From the NCBI GenBank assembly GCA_916610825.1, contig OU744446.1, positions 34,511,833 to 34,575,832 on the forward strand: 64,000 nucleotides of DNA, read 5' to 3'. A program made the position numbers and the translations under genes. The notes beneath the pieces were generated by a model. It was given only the letters and a program-made list of their open reading frames with translations. It did not search any database and had not been told where the DNA came from. Below are positions 10,973 to 20,749 of the stretch, piece after piece; positions within the stretch are counted from its first letter, which is position 1, and every line of letters begins with the position of its first letter. The stretch is from Haliclystus octoradiatus. Its lineage: Eukaryota; Cnidaria; Staurozoa; Stauromedusae; Haliclystidae.

Positions 10973-12109
10973 TATTAATGATAAAAGTAATAATGAATAA
11001 AAATATTAATTATAGACAGTATGGAAATAAAATATTAAATACAATGGAAAATAATAATTTCCAAGATGTTACTCGAAACGTCTATACTTACTGATATTAG
11101 CCTTGTCTGACATACTTTATTTTACTAACAAACCTAGATTCAAATAGTTAGGAGAAGTTGGAACTAATCAGAAGAGCATAATATAGAATAGGAAACATAG
11201 ATGCAGGCAGAGGCATTTTTCATTACTCAGAGTTTCTAACATTGAATTTGCAATCTTCAGTCATTGATTTGATTATTATGTTCTTCTTCTATCCTTAGGC
11301 ATTCCTTACTCTGCGAAACACATTCTAACTGTGCAGAAGCAAGATGTGTAATATTTTGACTGCCAGGTGTAATCTTTTGGCTGCTATGATTTTATTTCTG
11401 TGTATCTAATCTGGCATAGCTATTGGCATTGAAGAAAGGATAAGAAATTACCTCAACGCAATCTAACTACTCAATGAAAGAAACTTAATTCACATGCTAT
11501 ATTCTCATCAGCTATAGCAATTTCTGTAATGCGACTACCTCATGTTGTAAAGAAATTTTTGAAAGAAACAAGTAAAATATTTTGTGTTGATTGATATTTC
11601 TTGGAAGTCGATTGCTGCTTAATGTCCCGTCAGTTGTTAACAAGGGAAACTGAGTTTAGTAACTATAGGAAGAAAACATACATATTTGCCTTTGATTTGA
11701 TAAATTTGCAAAAGGCGTAATTGTATGCTCCATTTCATAATTACTAATACTAGCTTCAGCTTTAACTAAGATATAGTCTATTTTTCCACAATTGAAATTG
11801 ATGAAATCATATTATCATATAGGCATTCAAGTAATATTTTCGCAAAAAATATTTAAATACTAATGTGAAATTAGATGCAGAAGAGAAATGTTTTGACCGA
11901 TTTATTTTCAAAAAGTTCTATGATTAATTAAGAAATTCTCAGTATCCAGCTTGATAACCAGTTTCTCTGAAGTAAAATTGATAATGTTGTAGAAGTCCGT
12001 GAGTATAAAGTTGAAGTAAAGATTATTAGCTTGGTTTCATTTCTAACGCTTGTATATGCGTTTAGATGGATCTCTTCAGCTGTAAATCTTCCAGTTTTTC
12101 TCTCCTCTT
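10973..12109. other. Intergenic, no gene recognised
   Basis: AT-rich sequence with short ORFs only. No motif, tRNA fold or clear element boundary noted. Confidence 0.4.
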
Positions 12110-12400
12110 TTCCAGGCGCTAAATTAAATATTTACCAGGACATTATTGCTGGACTCGGATTGTTTTCATAGTAAACGTAAATACTCGTGAGAACGCTTGT
12201 TGATCTGACATCGCACGCAGCCAAAAGTATCAACAACGCGCGATCCATAATAGCTGCCATGGGCGTAACTACACTCTTTCTGCCAACTCATCCCCGGGAT
12301 TTATCCGATTATGGAGCATGTTATATTAAAACAAACCTGAAGCTGTTTGGACTAAAATACACCGCACTTTTGCGGATAAAATCCAGGTTATTTAAGTGAT
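12110..12400 (+). pseudogene. Transposase remnant (Tc1/IS630-like DDE end)
   Basis: The plus strand reads SHAAKSINNARSIIAAMGVT, then TLFLPTHPRDLSDYG and IKTNLKLF. Spacing and wording match the segment of Tc1/IS630-type DDE transposases around the second Asp and the conserved 'FLPPYSPDLNPIE' motif, whose NPIE Glu is lost here. Only about 70 residues are open. Probably the degraded end of an autonomous element; could be coincidence at this length. Confidence 0.45.
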
Positions 12401-12862
12401 CGAAACCAAATTGTCAAACTCAATTATGAATTGAAAGATCGATCAGCCGAAATTCTACTAACTTGTGGGTTTCCCCACTTTATATTATATACTTTCTTAA
12501 ATTTTCAAATTTTGAGATTTTTTTTGCCTTTTTTAAAGCTCTATATAGATGTTAAGAAACTTTCAAAAAACTTCTGGTAATGGATTTCTGGGTGAAATTT
12601 CATGTCCACATTATTGGCTCCTCATTTTTAGAAGGTAATTAGTACCTGATATTATGTTTACTGAAAATGTAACTCAGAATTGAATTCAGTCCCGAATTTA
12701 ATTAATTATTCACACCTCTTCTGAGCTGAGCCTTTATAAAGAATTTTAACAGCTACACAAATGAGTCCTTCGTAATTATTTGAAGAAAAGATTAATGACT
12801 CTGATGGTGTGTTTTGAAATTTGGATCGTGACCCCAATGTATATTTCAATGTTTATATTGTT

Positions 12863-13363
12863 AAGCCCTGGCCAAATGACTTTTTTATTTCGCCAACATT
12901 CATCGGATTTTGTTGAGTCCATTTTCGTCAACATCTTGAGGGTGGCCAAATGACTTTTTATTTTCGCCAACATTCATCGGATTTTGTTGAGTTCATTTTC
13001 GTCAACAGCGGATGATATTTTGAGGCTTGGAAGCTAGTCAATCGAGCCCACCAATCCTGAGACAGGCTACGTCATTGTTGACCAATCAGAGGAAGGTTCA
13101 TATTTTCAACAAAGCTCAACAATGTTGAGGAAATAAAAAGTCATTTGGCCACTTCGCCAACATCGGTAGAGAACAATAGAACTCAACAAAATCTGATGAA
13201 TGTTGAGGAAATTTTTGAATGTATTCAAAATCGAAATTCAACATCAGCCAACAAAATCCGAAAAGTTGAAAGTGGCCAAATAACTTTTTATTTTCTCAAC
13301 ATTCATCGGATTTTGTTGAATTCAACAATGTTGGCGAAATAAAAAGTCATTTGGCCGGGGCTT
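12863..13363. mobile_element. 500-bp foldback element (AAGCCCTGGCC ends)
   Basis: The left end AAGCCCTGGCCAAATGAC is complementary to the right end GTCATTTGGCCGGGGCTT. Modules such as AACATTCATCGGATTTTGTT and AATAAAAAGTCATTTGGCC are repeated several times inside in both orientations. Short ORFs across it are by-products of the repeats. Confidence 0.8.
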
Positions 13364-13981
13364 TACACCAACATGGAGCAATGTGAAAAACCCTATATGA
13401 TGCATATTTCATTTGTGATCTTTTCCATCAAATTCATGGAAATTTTCATTGAAGCTTTTCAGTGATGTACTATGACTATAAATATAATTTGTAAACCTCT
13501 GCTTTGTATGTTCTCCATAAAAATTTAAAAAAAAAACTATGATGAATGTCTGATGTAGACGTCGTCATAGTGGCTAAGGGAGTTTTGTATAGTAACATTT
13601 GAGTGTGCACCAGCATCTCGAAACAGGCTTGGCACCAGGGTTTCCAAATTCCCTCACAATGGGACCAGAGAGCAATTTATAAAAACTGTTTGCAGAAATG
13701 CTTGAAAAAGTATCAAAAGTTTCACCGGCTATAAAAGTGTTTTACCCTAACAAGGGGGGTATGGAGTGGGATTCTGAGATATTTCCAAATGAAATGAATT
13801 GACTCAATAGAACAGCTGGTGTCGCTCTTTTCAGACAATGGAACAATAGCCTGATATGTCTGGCACAGAGAATCCTTATAGAAATCAACTGTATCATTTT
13901 TCGAGCATAACATGCAGAGAAATCATGTACTCAACTCGTTAAATTTATAGATTAATTATTAGTCTGTAGAATTGTGACACC

Positions 13982-14896
13982 ATGAATTATACTTTAACAA
14001 TAGGAGATTTGAAGACCAGAGATATTGTGAGTGGACCTGTATGTTTGATTATATTATTATTAAATAGCGCTGAAATTATTTGGTTGATTAGAGCAAAGCA
14101 ACGTCGGAAATTGAGCAATTATCAAATTACGTTACTTGTATTGAGTATTATTGATGCTCTTATTGGTATAACAGGAATTGTGCAATTTATTATTAGTTTA
14201 ACAAAAGTTTGGGATCATATAGTTACAATTTCATCACCAACATATCTTATATTACTTTGGAATGTTTGTTCATCCGCGACTGTTGTTGTCGTTTTAGCAC
14301 TGGATCGTATGATAGCTGTTGTATTTCCGTTGAAACATCGTATTTATTCATCTAAAAAACTATTATTTACTATGTTATTAATTGCTTTGTCAATTAGTTT
14401 AGTAGTAACAATAGCTGTATTTTATACTCAAAAAACGTCTTTAGCTTCAAATTCATTACGGTATATACTTGCTCCGTATATATCTATTTTATTAGCCGCA
14501 ATAATTTTTTTGTATGCTACTATCATGGTGCAATATCGTAGGAAAACTTCAAAAGTTCATAAGACTTTTTCTCCAGACAAACACGGAGAAACTCATACAA
14601 GATCTGTTACTAAATCTGAGAAAACTTTATTCCGTGCAAGTTGTACTGTTATAATTTGTTTTATTATAACCTATCTCCCTCTTGTCGTAGTCACATCATT
14701 ACCTTCCGATACATTTGGAAAGAACAGAATTACTGCTATAGTTTTGATACAGGCATTTGCATTACTGGCATCGGCTGTCAACCCATGTGTGTATTTTATA
14801 CCAAAAGCTAAATGTTCTACAAAGAAAGTTCGTGCTTTGGATCTTAGTAATACTGGAACTTCTAAAAGGAATCATGGAGAGCTAACAAAAACATAA
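13982..14896 (+). CDS. Intronless class A-like GPCR, orphan (paralog 3, tandem copy)
   Basis: 304 residues, colinear with the copy at 7495-8409 and sharing DRM, TYLP and NPCVYF. About 150 bases upstream (from CAGACAATGGAACAATAGCC) and over 200 bases downstream also align, so this is a segmental tandem duplication. Roughly the last 335 coding bases show only about five differences from the other copy, whereas the 5' part differs far more, suggesting conversion. Extracellular-side residues differ most (for example YLILLWNVC against EFVLLWNIC before TM3), which could alter ligand preference; that is inference. Confidence 0.92.
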   Translation: MNYTLTIGDLKTRDIVSGPVCLIILLLNSAEIIWLIRAKQRRKLSNYQITLLVLSIIDALIGITGIVQFIISLTKVWDHIVTISSPTYLILLWNVCSSATVVVVLALDRMIAVVFPLKHRIYSSKKLLFTMLLIALSISLVVTIAVFYTQKTSLASNSLRYILAPYISILLAAIIFLYATIMVQYRRKTSKVHKTFSPDKHGETHTRSVTKSEKTLFRASCTVIICFIITYLPLVVVTSLPSDTFGKNRITAIVLIQAFALLASAVNPCVYFIPKAKCSTKKVRALDLSNTGTSKRNHGELTKT

Positions 14897-15379
14897 AATT
14901 ATTTACATACAATAGATAATGGAAGTAACAACTAAATGATTGTATTCTATGTATAAAAAACATTTTTGAGATTATACAATCTACTATATATAAACGTCCA
15001 TGTGTGTCGTATTTCTTTATTTTCAAATTTCACCCAGCGGAACGGGTTCACTTCACTAGTATCATATAGTTACAGTATTTACCTGTCACCAAACGTTTCA
15101 TTAACTGTGATGCACCAGCAACCAGATGTGTGATTGCGATCTGAGTTTCCATTGCGAGTTTAAAATTCTGGCATGATGCGTTGCAATACATTTATTCTTA
15201 CCTCGGTATATAGTGTCACAGACTAGTACAGCAAAGATATAAACATATGAAATCATCACATAAAGCAAAAAAATACACTGGGGAGGTTAAAATTCCATAT
15301 ATCACCTACAGACGCTCATACTTCTTCGCATCACTGAAACTTACGACTGAGCTAAATCATTAATATTGCGTCAAATCTT

Positions 15380-15799
15380 TTGAAATTCTTGATTTATGCA
15401 AATATTTTCCTTGCTACGTGCACGCGATACACTATACCTCCTCTTCTGATCAAGTCAGGATTAAGCTCCATGTTGTCCATATCATCAACATATATTCATT
15501 TTCATTTATCCAACAATAAAAATGCATTGCCCATTTTTGAAGGCTTCTACGCATGGTTATCCGCTAACTACATCATACAACCAGCCGCTTTCGAAACTTT
15601 GGTACCATTCAGCGAAGGAACAAAGAATTTTATTGATACCATTGCCAAGAAGTTAACCATCGCAACTGGTGAAAAGCGCTCAAGAGCTTTTCTGATGCAA
15701 AACTTAACCATCGCAATTCAGAGAGGTAACTGCACAAGCATTATGGGAACTTTACCGACTTGTGACGGCATTGTAGTAAGTTGTAAAATAGTTTTTTAA
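15380..15799 (+). CDS. Hypothetical 139-residue ORF, probably from a mobile element
   Basis: I do not recognise a host family. The second half (FEGFYAWLSANYI, then ATGEKRSRAFLMQN and IQRGNCTSIMGTLP) looks like ordered protein and is GC-richer than neighbouring DNA. FYAWLSANY recalls a CD39/apyrase motif, but no other apyrase motif is present and I do not accept that call. A GTAAGT follows codon GTA near 15777, so the real exon may end there. It sits inside a copy-specific insertion, favouring a transposon-borne fragment. Confidence 0.35.
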   Translation: MKFLIYANIFLATCTRYTIPPLLIKSGLSSMLSISSTYIHFHLSNNKNALPIFEGFYAWLSANYIIQPAAFETLVPFSEGTKNFIDTIAKKLTIATGEKRSRAFLMQNLTIAIQRGNCTSIMGTLPTCDGIVVSCKIVF

Positions 15800-16146
15800 A
15801 TCTTACATCTTAGTAGCTTTTTTCTTTTTTTAGAAAATATAAAATGTAATAAAATTAATTCAAAATGGATCTCCAAATAAAATAATGATTTATTGGAACG
15901 CACTAATTATACGCCTATTACCCTAAAAGATGCTTTACAAATTACAAATGCGTACATGCCAGGCCCATTTTACCGATGGAGATTCCCAACACCCGGCCAT
16001 CAGATCATTCAAGAGTAGGGGTACCATCCGAGCCATCGATTTACTTAGAATAACGATGGCTCTATATACCAGTGGTAGTACACACACTGTCATTTGGAGG
16101 GTGAGTATTAGAACATTACAAATTCGAACACGTCCATGACTACCGA

Positions 16147-16225
16147 TGGTACATACATACTGTACCATCATACATACATATACATACATAGACAAAATAC
16201 ATACATACATGCATACATATATGCT
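16147..16225. repeat. CATA-rich microsatellite
   Basis: Interrupted (CATA)n run. The small Tyr/His-rich ORFs in this stretch on both strands are translations of the repeat. Confidence 0.8.
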
Positions 16226-16380
16226 TGCACACCCCCTGGCCAGGTGTACACACATCTATGTATGCCTGTATTGTATGTATTTTATTTGCCAAAACTGACA
16301 CGTATAATAAGGAACTACATTGAGTCAAGCAAATGATATTATAACTTAAGGCATCGTACAAGGTACCTCTCATTAACTGG

Positions 16381-18240
16381 GCCACTAAAGTATTTATATT
16401 AGCAGCAAAAAAAACTTTCTTATCTAGCTCTATTAGAAACTTGTAGATTTTATTTATTCTGATTAGAGAATCAGGTAATGAGTTCCACCTGGGAATAATT
16501 CTTATTGCAAAAGGCGTTACCTAATCACGTGATAGATTTAGTATAATTTAGTATACATTAGTACACAGGCCTTTAATATGTAATTACGTAAAACTTGATT
16601 AAGAGATCAGATCCAGTTTAGCAAGGCATTTGTTATCGGTCATGTTTAACTATGTCACAGTATATTACAGATAGGAATCGCGTAGCTTCAAAAATACCTC
16701 ACACAGTTTAGTAGGTGACTAAAGATTAACCAAAAGTGTTATTTGAAAATTAAATTTACTTTAATAAAAGCATAAAGTAAAAAAAAATATTACACAGTGG
16801 CCCGGGAAAAATGATGCTTAGTTAAGGGGGCATGCATAAAGTACGTGCTCAGTAAATGTTCCAATATTTGACATCCCCTCCCCCTTTTAGGCATCTGCAC
16901 ATTTTTGAATCACATCCTCTTCTACGTACGTACTGAAAATTCTGCAGTCTTAACCTAACCCGCATGTTTACGATAGTTTGTCTTGAAAAATGCAAATTTT
17001 ACGATTAATAATAAATTAATACTTTAACATTTCTGCAATGAAAATCAATAATTAATGGCATTTAAGTCTCAAAAATTGCTACAGAGAAAGTTATAAGTTG
17101 CGTAAATACTTCGATAGTTGACAACCCCATCCCTCATATACGCAGCTGTATACAATATATGCTCTTGTTATCTTTCTCGTTTGTCAGACATCAACATTTA
17201 GGTCATCGACCCATTCACTGCAAATTTATCGTAGTCTTTTACGATCAACGTATAATCTTTGTGTATTTGCTCTGCTGCGTTGCAGCAAAAGTCAAGAGTT
17301 GCTTTAACCTAGCTCTAATTCTAATGTCATCTGTTTCTTCGTTGGTCATTGTTTGTACTTTATTTCTCGTTCTTGTTGTCTTTGATTTTGCATTCCTTCT
17401 CTTTCTTGTCATATCTCTTATCCTATAGATGCTATCATGCGTCATCTGTTGGTCATTGTGAATTTCTGTATATCGTGGTCGTAACAGCAGTGGTGTTCCA
17501 GTCGAGAGTTGAATCTTGATACGAATCGTAATACACAGTAGATTTACACCGTTGAATTGAACTGGATTTCAAATTTATATAATTCACTAAATGCAAAAAC
17601 AATAAAATGCCAGTAAAGGTATAGAACTAAGACATATTCACATAATACATTTATACAATAATATAGTTATAATACGGCAGTTGATTCTTGCTTTTGTGAT
17701 TTCTCCAACCATGTCACTTGGCATTGATGATGGCTTCGATGTTTCTTTTCTTTATTTATTCCTACTAATATTAGATTTATGGATGTAATTATACTATTTG
17801 ATTTACTAAGGTGGTATATAAATCTGCAAATCACAAGGCCTTAAATGGTCATTCTAATTTCTATGTCATATGATAGGAGGAAGTTATCTATATTAGGTTT
17901 AATGAATCCCATGATTTTCATGAATGGAAGTATTCATATGATCCTATGATTTTCAAAATAAGAAGTATTTTACAAGCTATTTTACAACTAAAATATATGC
18001 TATTATCATTGTACAATAATTATTAATAATTCTATAATATATATATATATATATACACGTATAAGACATGTAAATTAATGTTCGATGTTCAAACTAAACT
18101 AAATCCTATATTATGCTATTATTATTCTATATTATTAAAGAAAAAAAAAAGAAGGTTATAATAATTGTTATTCTAATTGTAAGTAATTCAAAACAAAATA
18201 ATTTAATTGCTATTTATAGATCTCTACCTATATTTATCTT
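16381..18240. other. Intergenic; end of receptor duplication, no gene supported
   Basis: 16381-16515 continues the alignment with the flank of the first tandem receptor (8943-9090). The rest shows no gene I can support. A minus-strand ORF at 17245-17445 is Lys/Arg/Thr-rich and contains an internal nucleotide repeat (CAATGACCAAC...AGATGAC), so it is not convincing. A (TA)n run lies at about 18037-18053. Confidence 0.4.
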
Positions 18241-18306
18241 GTGTATAACTCATTTTCTGTTTTTGTAAGCTCTCCAATATGATTTCTTTTAAAATTTCCA
18301 GTATGA

Positions 18307-19173
18307 TTAAGATCCAAAACCACGAACTTTCTTTGTAGAACATTTAGCTTTTGGTATAAAATACACGCATGGGTTGATAACGGATGCTAATAATGCAAAT
18401 ACATGTATCAAAACTATAGCAGTAATTCTGTTCTTTCCAAATGTATCAAAAGGTAATGATGTGACTACGACAAGTGAGAGATAAATTATAATAAAACAAA
18501 TTATAACAGTGCAACTTGCACGGAATAAAGCTTTCTCAGATTTAGTAACAGATCTTGTATGAGTTTCTCTGTGGTTGTCTTGAGAAACACTTTTTTGAGC
18601 TTCTGACGTTGTCTTACGATATACAACAATAATAATGACATACAAAACAATTATTGCGGCTAATAAAATAGATATATACGGACCAAATATATACCGTAAT
18701 GAATTTAAAGCAAACGATTTTTGTTGGGTATAAAATGCAGCTATTGTTGCACCTAAACTAATTGATAAAGCAGTAAATAACATGGTAAATAATCGTTTTT
18801 TAGATGAATAAATACGATGTTTTAATGGAATTACAACAGCTATCATACGATCCAGTGCTAAAACGACAACAACAGTCGCGGATGAACAAACATTCCATGT
18901 TATTATAAATTCTGTTGGTGAGGAAAATGCTGTTTTATGATCCCAAACATTAGCTAAACTAATAATAAATTGTACAATTCCTGTTATACCAATAAGAGCA
19001 TCAATAATACTCAATACATGTAACGTAATTTGATAATTGCCAAATCTCCGACGTTGCTTTGCTCTAATTAACCAGATAATTTCTGCGCTATTTAATACAA
19101 ATATAACTAGACACACAGGTCCAGCTACAATATCTCTGGCCTTCAAATCTCCTACGGTTAAAGTATAATTCAT
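18307..19173 (-). CDS. Intronless class A-like GPCR, orphan (paralog 4), C-terminus frameshifted
   Basis: The family start (MNYTLTVGDLKARD) is the ATG at 19173; an in-frame ATG at 19200 would add nine unconserved residues. LALDRM, IIYLSL (the TM6 Pro is replaced by Ser) and NPCVYF are visible. It lies in opposite orientation to the tandem pair, and its upstream flank matches theirs. Near the end a run reads GTGGTTTTGG where the paralogs have GTGCTTTGG: one extra base shifts the frame so that the protein stops after VRGFGS. The remaining paralog-like codons (TGNFKRN, GELTKT) follow out of frame. The seven-helix core is intact, so it may still work without the last 20 or so tail residues. Confidence 0.85.
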   Translation of the reverse strand: MNYTLTVGDLKARDIVAGPVCLVIFVLNSAEIIWLIRAKQRRRFGNYQITLHVLSIIDALIGITGIVQFIISLANVWDHKTAFSSPTEFIITWNVCSSATVVVVLALDRMIAVVIPLKHRIYSSKKRLFTMLFTALSISLGATIAAFYTQQKSFALNSLRYIFGPYISILLAAIIVLYVIIIVVYRKTTSEAQKSVSQDNHRETHTRSVTKSEKALFRASCTVIICFIIIYLSLVVVTSLPFDTFGKNRITAIVLIHVFALLASVINPCVYFIPKAKCSTKKVRGFGS

Positions 19174-19427
19174 GGACATCATAATTATGCCGGGGCTCAC
19201 AATTCTACTGACTCATAACTAATCTATAGATTTAACGAATTGAGTACATCATTTCTCTGTACGTCATGCTCAAAAAATGATATACAGTTGATTTCTGTAA
19301 GGATTCTCAGAGCCAGACAGAGCCAGACATATGAGGTTATTGTTCAAGGAGCGACACTAGCCTGCGTACAGACTAACCTATTTAAATCTCTAGAATAGTC
19401 ACTAGAATATGTATAATTGTATATGTA

Positions 19428-19600
19428 TATATATAATATAATAATTAGTAATGATAATGACATATAGCTGTCTATCAGCAGATAATAGTGCTCAATGCCA
19501 GTGATTGACAGAGCATAAATACTAATAATAAAATGGAGTCAAAGACTACACATTCATTTCTGTGACTTTAAGTTTCACGCTTTATGCGATCATCAGACAG
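19428..19600. mobile_element. Foldback family, diverged inverted copy 2
   Basis: Contains CAGCAGATAATAGTGC, TGACAGAGCATAAA and GAGTCAAAGACTACACATTC, the complement of the tail plus one hairpin arm of copies at 10810 and 20145. Continues into AAGTTTCACGC...GCGATCATCAGACAG. Confidence 0.6.
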
Positions 19601-20144
19601 TTTTAAATGAAAAACATATATCTCCTACTTAGATTCAAATTTTCGCCTATTGTTCTAATTACAATTCTATTGTTGTTAATTCTATTTATAAAATATCTAT
19701 TATTTATTTACTCTACACGCTCCTTCTGTATCGGGAAAACAGATACTTAGTTGCAGTTAAATTCAATTCGTAAAACCATGGTAAAAATTCAATTTGTAAA
19801 ACCATGGTAAAACCTTAAAACTCATAAACAGACGCAATTTTTCATTTTCACATCTTTTCAAATTGGGGTCTGGATGCAAGGACACTGAGGATTAACTCAG
19901 GAGTGGCTTAAAAAAAACTTCAATAAGTGCAGAATATCAATCATTCTGCAGATCAATAATGAAATTCAGTGTTCGCTCTGAGTCTGCGTGTAGGCTCAAT
20001 GGCATCTTCAACATGTTTATAGGGTATTGAGTGTAGTTTCTACCGGCTTACAAATATATCTCATGTCAGATATGCTATAGAAACTACCCAAATGGGTTCA
20101 TATGAATTATTTTATATAGCCTCCATTTTATAATAATAATAATA

Positions 20145-20426
20145 CATGATGAAAGAGTCAAAGAATACACATTCATCACTGTTACTCAAGTTTCACGCAT
20201 TTCACTGCGTTCTTCAGACAGATTTTTTACTCAATTTTCACTCAGGATTGAGTCAGAAAAATCTGTCTGAAGATCGCAGTGAAATGGGTGAGACTTGAAG
20301 TAACACTAAAGAATGTGTATTTTTTACTCTTTCACCATATATTATTAGCCTATTTTTTACCGCTCTGTCAAATGAAGACATAGAGCCCTATATTATCTGC
20401 TATTAGATACACATAAATTTCATTAT
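20145..20426. mobile_element. Foldback element copy 3 with about 85-bp arms
   Basis: Arms begin GATGAAAGAGTCAAAG (20148) and end CTCTTTCACCAT (about 20339). Both contain the AAGTTTCACGC / GAGACTTGAAG and CAGACAGATTTTT / AAAAATCTGTCTG pairs, making a hairpin of about 200 bases. The tail (GAAGACATAGAGCCC) matches the copy at 10.8 kb. Confidence 0.75.
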
Positions 20427-20749
20427 ATAGTCCTTTATATATATACACTTTATACAACATATGCCATATAACTGTATATTCTGCAATATCGCACCTCACT
20501 CTCTACAGCATTTGCTTGGCTTTTTCACTAAAATAATTAAAAACGTGTATGGAAGTTCCATGTTTGCATAAACAAGCAAGAATTTCAAAAAGTTTGACGC
20601 CATATCAATGGCTTAGTTCAGTTGTAAGTAAGTCTTATTCGAGTGACTATGGTTTAATACGAATGAGTGAGAGGAAAATTTGGAATTAATAGCGAGCCAG
20701 AATTTTAATCTTCACAATCACAATCACAATCACAGTATAATCTTCACAA

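Larger units (their letters stand above)
15136..16380. mobile_element. About 1.25-kb insertion in the flank of receptor copy 3
   Basis: The downstream flanks of the two receptor copies align to GTGATTG (8942/15135) and resume at GCCA(C/T)T (8943/16381). The block between is present only here. It holds a 139-codon ORF, somewhat GC-richer than its surroundings, and a CATA microsatellite. No terminal inverted repeats or target duplication were recognised, so the mechanism is unknown. Confidence 0.6.

Noticed and set aside
15535-15600. Apyrase (CD39)-like motif FEGFYAWLSANYI
   Set aside because: Other apyrase conserved regions are absent and the rest does not fit; similarity is too short.
16136-16385. 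Overlapping Tyr/His- or Cys/Met-rich ORFs on both strands
   Set aside because: They are translations of the CATA microsatellite.
17159-17445. Hydrophobic plus-strand ORF and basic minus-strand ORF
   Set aside because: No splice context or motif; the sequence has an internal repeat and no paralog support.
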